From: JABMQB01 sp963678235
GTDB lineage: Bacteria; Bacteroidota; Bacteroidia; Bacteroidales; Prolixibacteraceae
Length of the DNA stretch: 64,000 nucleotides
Direction of reading: 5' to 3'
Assembly (NCBI GenBank): GCA_963678235.1
Contig: OY782766.1
Location: forward strand, 2,356,001 to 2,420,000
Both the position numbers and the translations under genes were made by a program. The notes under the pieces were generated by a model. That model saw only the letters and a list, made by a program, of their open reading frames with translations, searched no databases and had not been told where the DNA came from. Positions 62,423 to 64,000 of the stretch are shown one piece after another. Within the stretch, counting starts at the first letter, position 1; every line of letters starts with the position of its first letter.

Positions 62423-62884
62423 ATGATCCATTTGGTTTATTGCGATGATAAAGAAAAAGTGCTTGAAAAAATACTTGATGGCACAAAAACAATGGTTGTG
62501 AGAGGTGCTGCCGGAAGAAAAATACCACACAGCAGGGTGTTTGAAGGTGAAAAACTCTACTTTATGAAAAAAGGGAGCAAGAAAATTACAGCTTCTGCCA
62601 TAGTAAAATGCGTTCAGAATTATACAAAGCTTAATGACGAGGAAATTAATACAGCGTTTTCTGAAAATAAAGATAAACTCAACTTAAGCCCTCAGCAGCG
62701 AAAACGCTGGCACAAAAAATGCCTCTGTTTCGTGGAGTTCGAACATCTGGAAACCTTTTCGCCTTTAGACTTTGAACCACAAAATAATATGGACGATTGG
62801 CTTATCTTTCAAAAAATAGAAGATGTTTTAATTGGTTCAAGTATTCCGTACGATTATAAAAATTCGAGGTTTAAACAAGCATAG
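62423..62884 (+). CDS. ASCH-like hypothetical protein
   Basis: A 153-residue soluble protein whose ATG lies one base after the thioesterase stop codon. Residues 10-75 (ILDGTKTMVVRGAAGRKIPHSRVFEGEKLYFMKKGSKKITASAIVKCV) have the beta-barrel pattern of ASCH/PUA-like domains: a KTxxxR-type loop, then GDxL-like and A-x-V strands. That fold often binds RNA or modified bases. The C-terminal third contains a WHKKCLCFVEFEHLE strand. Function unknown; the family assignment is tentative. Confidence 0.65.
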   Translation: MIHLVYCDDKEKVLEKILDGTKTMVVRGAAGRKIPHSRVFEGEKLYFMKKGSKKITASAIVKCVQNYTKLNDEEINTAFSENKDKLNLSPQQRKRWHKKCLCFVEFEHLETFSPLDFEPQNNMDDWLIFQKIEDVLIGSSIPYDYKNSRFKQA

Positions 62885-62888
62885 AGAA

Positions 62889-62933
62889 AGAACGGTTCCT
62901 AACCTTTAATTGTCAGGAACCATTCTTTTTTTT
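62889..62933. terminator. Bidirectional terminator between convergent genes
   Basis: AGAACGGTTCCT (62889-62900) and AGGAACCATTCT (62915-62926) form a 12-bp stem with one mismatch and a 14-nt loop; T-runs follow on the plus side, and A-rich sequence lies on the other side. Confidence 0.75.
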
Positions 62934-62936
62934 GCT

Positions 62937-64000
62937 TTATAGGGTAACCCCTGTTTTAAATATCGCGATTTCTTTAAACCCGGTTTTTTCGTGGTTTAAT
63001 TGTTTTCCACTGGCAACTTCAATAATATATTGAACAAACTCTTCCAGCAGGTCTTCCATGCTTTTTCCTTCGAGCAGGCTACCTGTGTTAAAATCAATCC
63101 AATTTTTCTTTTTTTGATATAAATCCGAATTGGTAGATATTTTCATGGTCGGCACAAAACTGCCGAATGGTGTACCACGCCCGGTAGTAAACAGCACCAT
63201 CTGGCATCCACTAAAACCTAAAGCCGATGCGGCAACCAAATCGTTCCCCGGCGACGAAAGAAGGTTCAATCCTCTTTTCTTAATGGGTTCAGCGTATTTT
63301 AATACATCGACCACCGTTGCAACTCCCCCTTTTTGAGTACAGCCCAAGGACTTATCTTCAAGGGTTGATATTCCACCCTTTTTATTTCCCGGCGACGGAT
63401 TTTCATAAACAGGCAAGTTGTGCTGCAAATAATAATCTTTAAAGTCGTTGATCAGGCTAACGGTTTTATCAAATACTTCCTTGTTTATTGCACGCTCCAT
63501 CAATAGTGTTTCGGCACCAAACATTTCGGGTACTTCGGTGAGGATAGTTGTTCCGCCCTGGGCAACCAAAAAATCGGAAAACACGCCTACTAAAGGATTT
63601 GCCGTAATGCCCGAGAAACCATCGGAACCACCACATTTTAAACCGATATTCAGTTCCGAAATCGGAAGCGTTTCGCGCTCATCGTTTTGCATTGCACCAT
63701 AAATCTGCTTCATGATTTCCACTCCCGCTTCAATTTCATCTTCCACATCCTGAGCAACCAAAAACTTCACACGGTTTTCATCGTATTCACCAATAAATTT
63801 TTTCAATTGGTCAATCTGATTGTTTTCGCATCCCAATCCCAATACAAATACGCCACCAGCATTTGGATGATTAATTACATCCGCCAAAGCTTTTTGTGTA
63901 TTTTCATGATCGCCACCCAGTTGCGAACAACCATAACTATGCTTGAAAACCTCTACCCCATCAATGTCGGTTGGTTCAACTTCAGCTTTAAACAGATCAG
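62937..64000 (-). CDS. uxaA: UxaA-type altronate dehydratase, C-terminal part (cut by window end)
   Basis: The reading frame stays open to the window edge, so the true start lies beyond 64000; about 353 residues are visible. It begins with VEVFKHSYGCSQLGGDHENT, then HPNAGGVFVLGLGCENNQ, LKCGGSDGFSGITANP and KGGISTLEDKSLGCTQKGG, the conserved Cys/His-rich core of the UxaA/GarD family. Altronate dehydratase converts D-altronate to 2-keto-3-deoxygluconate in galacturonate catabolism; galactarate dehydratase relatives are alternatives. A complete protein would be roughly 490-500 residues. It ends at the shared terminator with the ASCH-like gene. Confidence 0.88.
   Translation of the reverse strand, partial: DLFKAEVEPTDIDGVEVFKHSYGCSQLGGDHENTQKALADVINHPNAGGVFVLGLGCENNQIDQLKKFIGEYDENRVKFLVAQDVEDEIEAGVEIMKQIYGAMQNDERETLPISELNIGLKCGGSDGFSGITANPLVGVFSDFLVAQGGTTILTEVPEMFGAETLLMERAINKEVFDKTVSLINDFKDYYLQHNLPVYENPSPGNKKGGISTLEDKSLGCTQKGGVATVVDVLKYAEPIKKRGLNLLSSPGNDLVAASALGFSGCQMVLFTTGRGTPFGSFVPTMKISTNSDLYQKKKNWIDFNTGSLLEGKSMEDLLEEFVQYIIEVASGKQLNHEKTGFKEIAIFKTGVTL

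Overview
The window is chromosomal DNA from a member of the Bacteroidota, probably a gliding or particle-associated marine or anaerobic lineage near Marinilabiliales/Prolixibacteraceae. The lineage is inferred from gene content. The support is a type IX secretion (T9SS) type B C-terminal domain, a PorP/SprF partner, a 286-residue primary sigma factor, few Shine-Dalgarno sites, and several TAnnTTTG-type -7 promoter boxes (TATATTTG, TATCTTTG, TAACTTTG). No tRNA, rRNA, CRISPR array or complete insertion sequence was recognised.

Left part (1-15973): a DUF6155-like protein, nested intergenic repeats, then a leftward cell-envelope unit. That unit is a giant alpha-2-macroglobulin lipoprotein with an intact thioester motif followed by its usual partner, penicillin-binding protein 1C, with a small hypothetical gene downstream. 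Rightward come serA, transketolase, a secreted AT-rich unknown protein coupled to an MtfA-like zinc peptidase, and a cysteine hydrolase carrying a signal peptide.

Centre (15974-40356): a 1.2 kb AT-rich non-coding region with two related motif copies and a long imperfect hairpin leads into a 22 kb locus for a giant T9SS-exported adhesin. The protein has a signal peptide, GEVED, IPT/TIG, Ig-like, SdrD-B-like and cadherin-like domains, dozens of HYR-like modules, thrombospondin type 3 calcium repeats and a gliding-motility-type C-terminal domain. Inside it are 2 identical 243-bp units and exactly 22 near-identical 237-bp units. The reading frame is broken at 24885, at the left edge of this block, so the locus reads as two overlapping frames (17199-24935 and 24875-39343). 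A PorP/SprF gene follows 47 bp later and probably serves the adhesin's export or anchoring.

Right part (40418-64000): mostly housekeeping genes. They are a flavodiiron protein, MltG, MurB, an outer-membrane protein, a GT4 glycosyltransferase, FtsE, a long TPR protein with a beta-barrel-like partner, gyrB with an attenuator-like leader, a LOG-family enzyme, an HtrA/Deg protease, rpoD, htpG, a class V aminotransferase, a hotdog thioesterase, an ASCH-like protein, and the C-terminal part of a UxaA-type dehydratase cut by the window edge. A three-hairpin repeat element flanked by a 15-bp direct repeat containing a promoter box lies upstream of mltG.

The most interesting material is the giant adhesin: its amplified and homogenised repeat array, two abnormal junctions, a jelly-roll domain nested inside a HYR-like module, and the duplicated motif in front of it.
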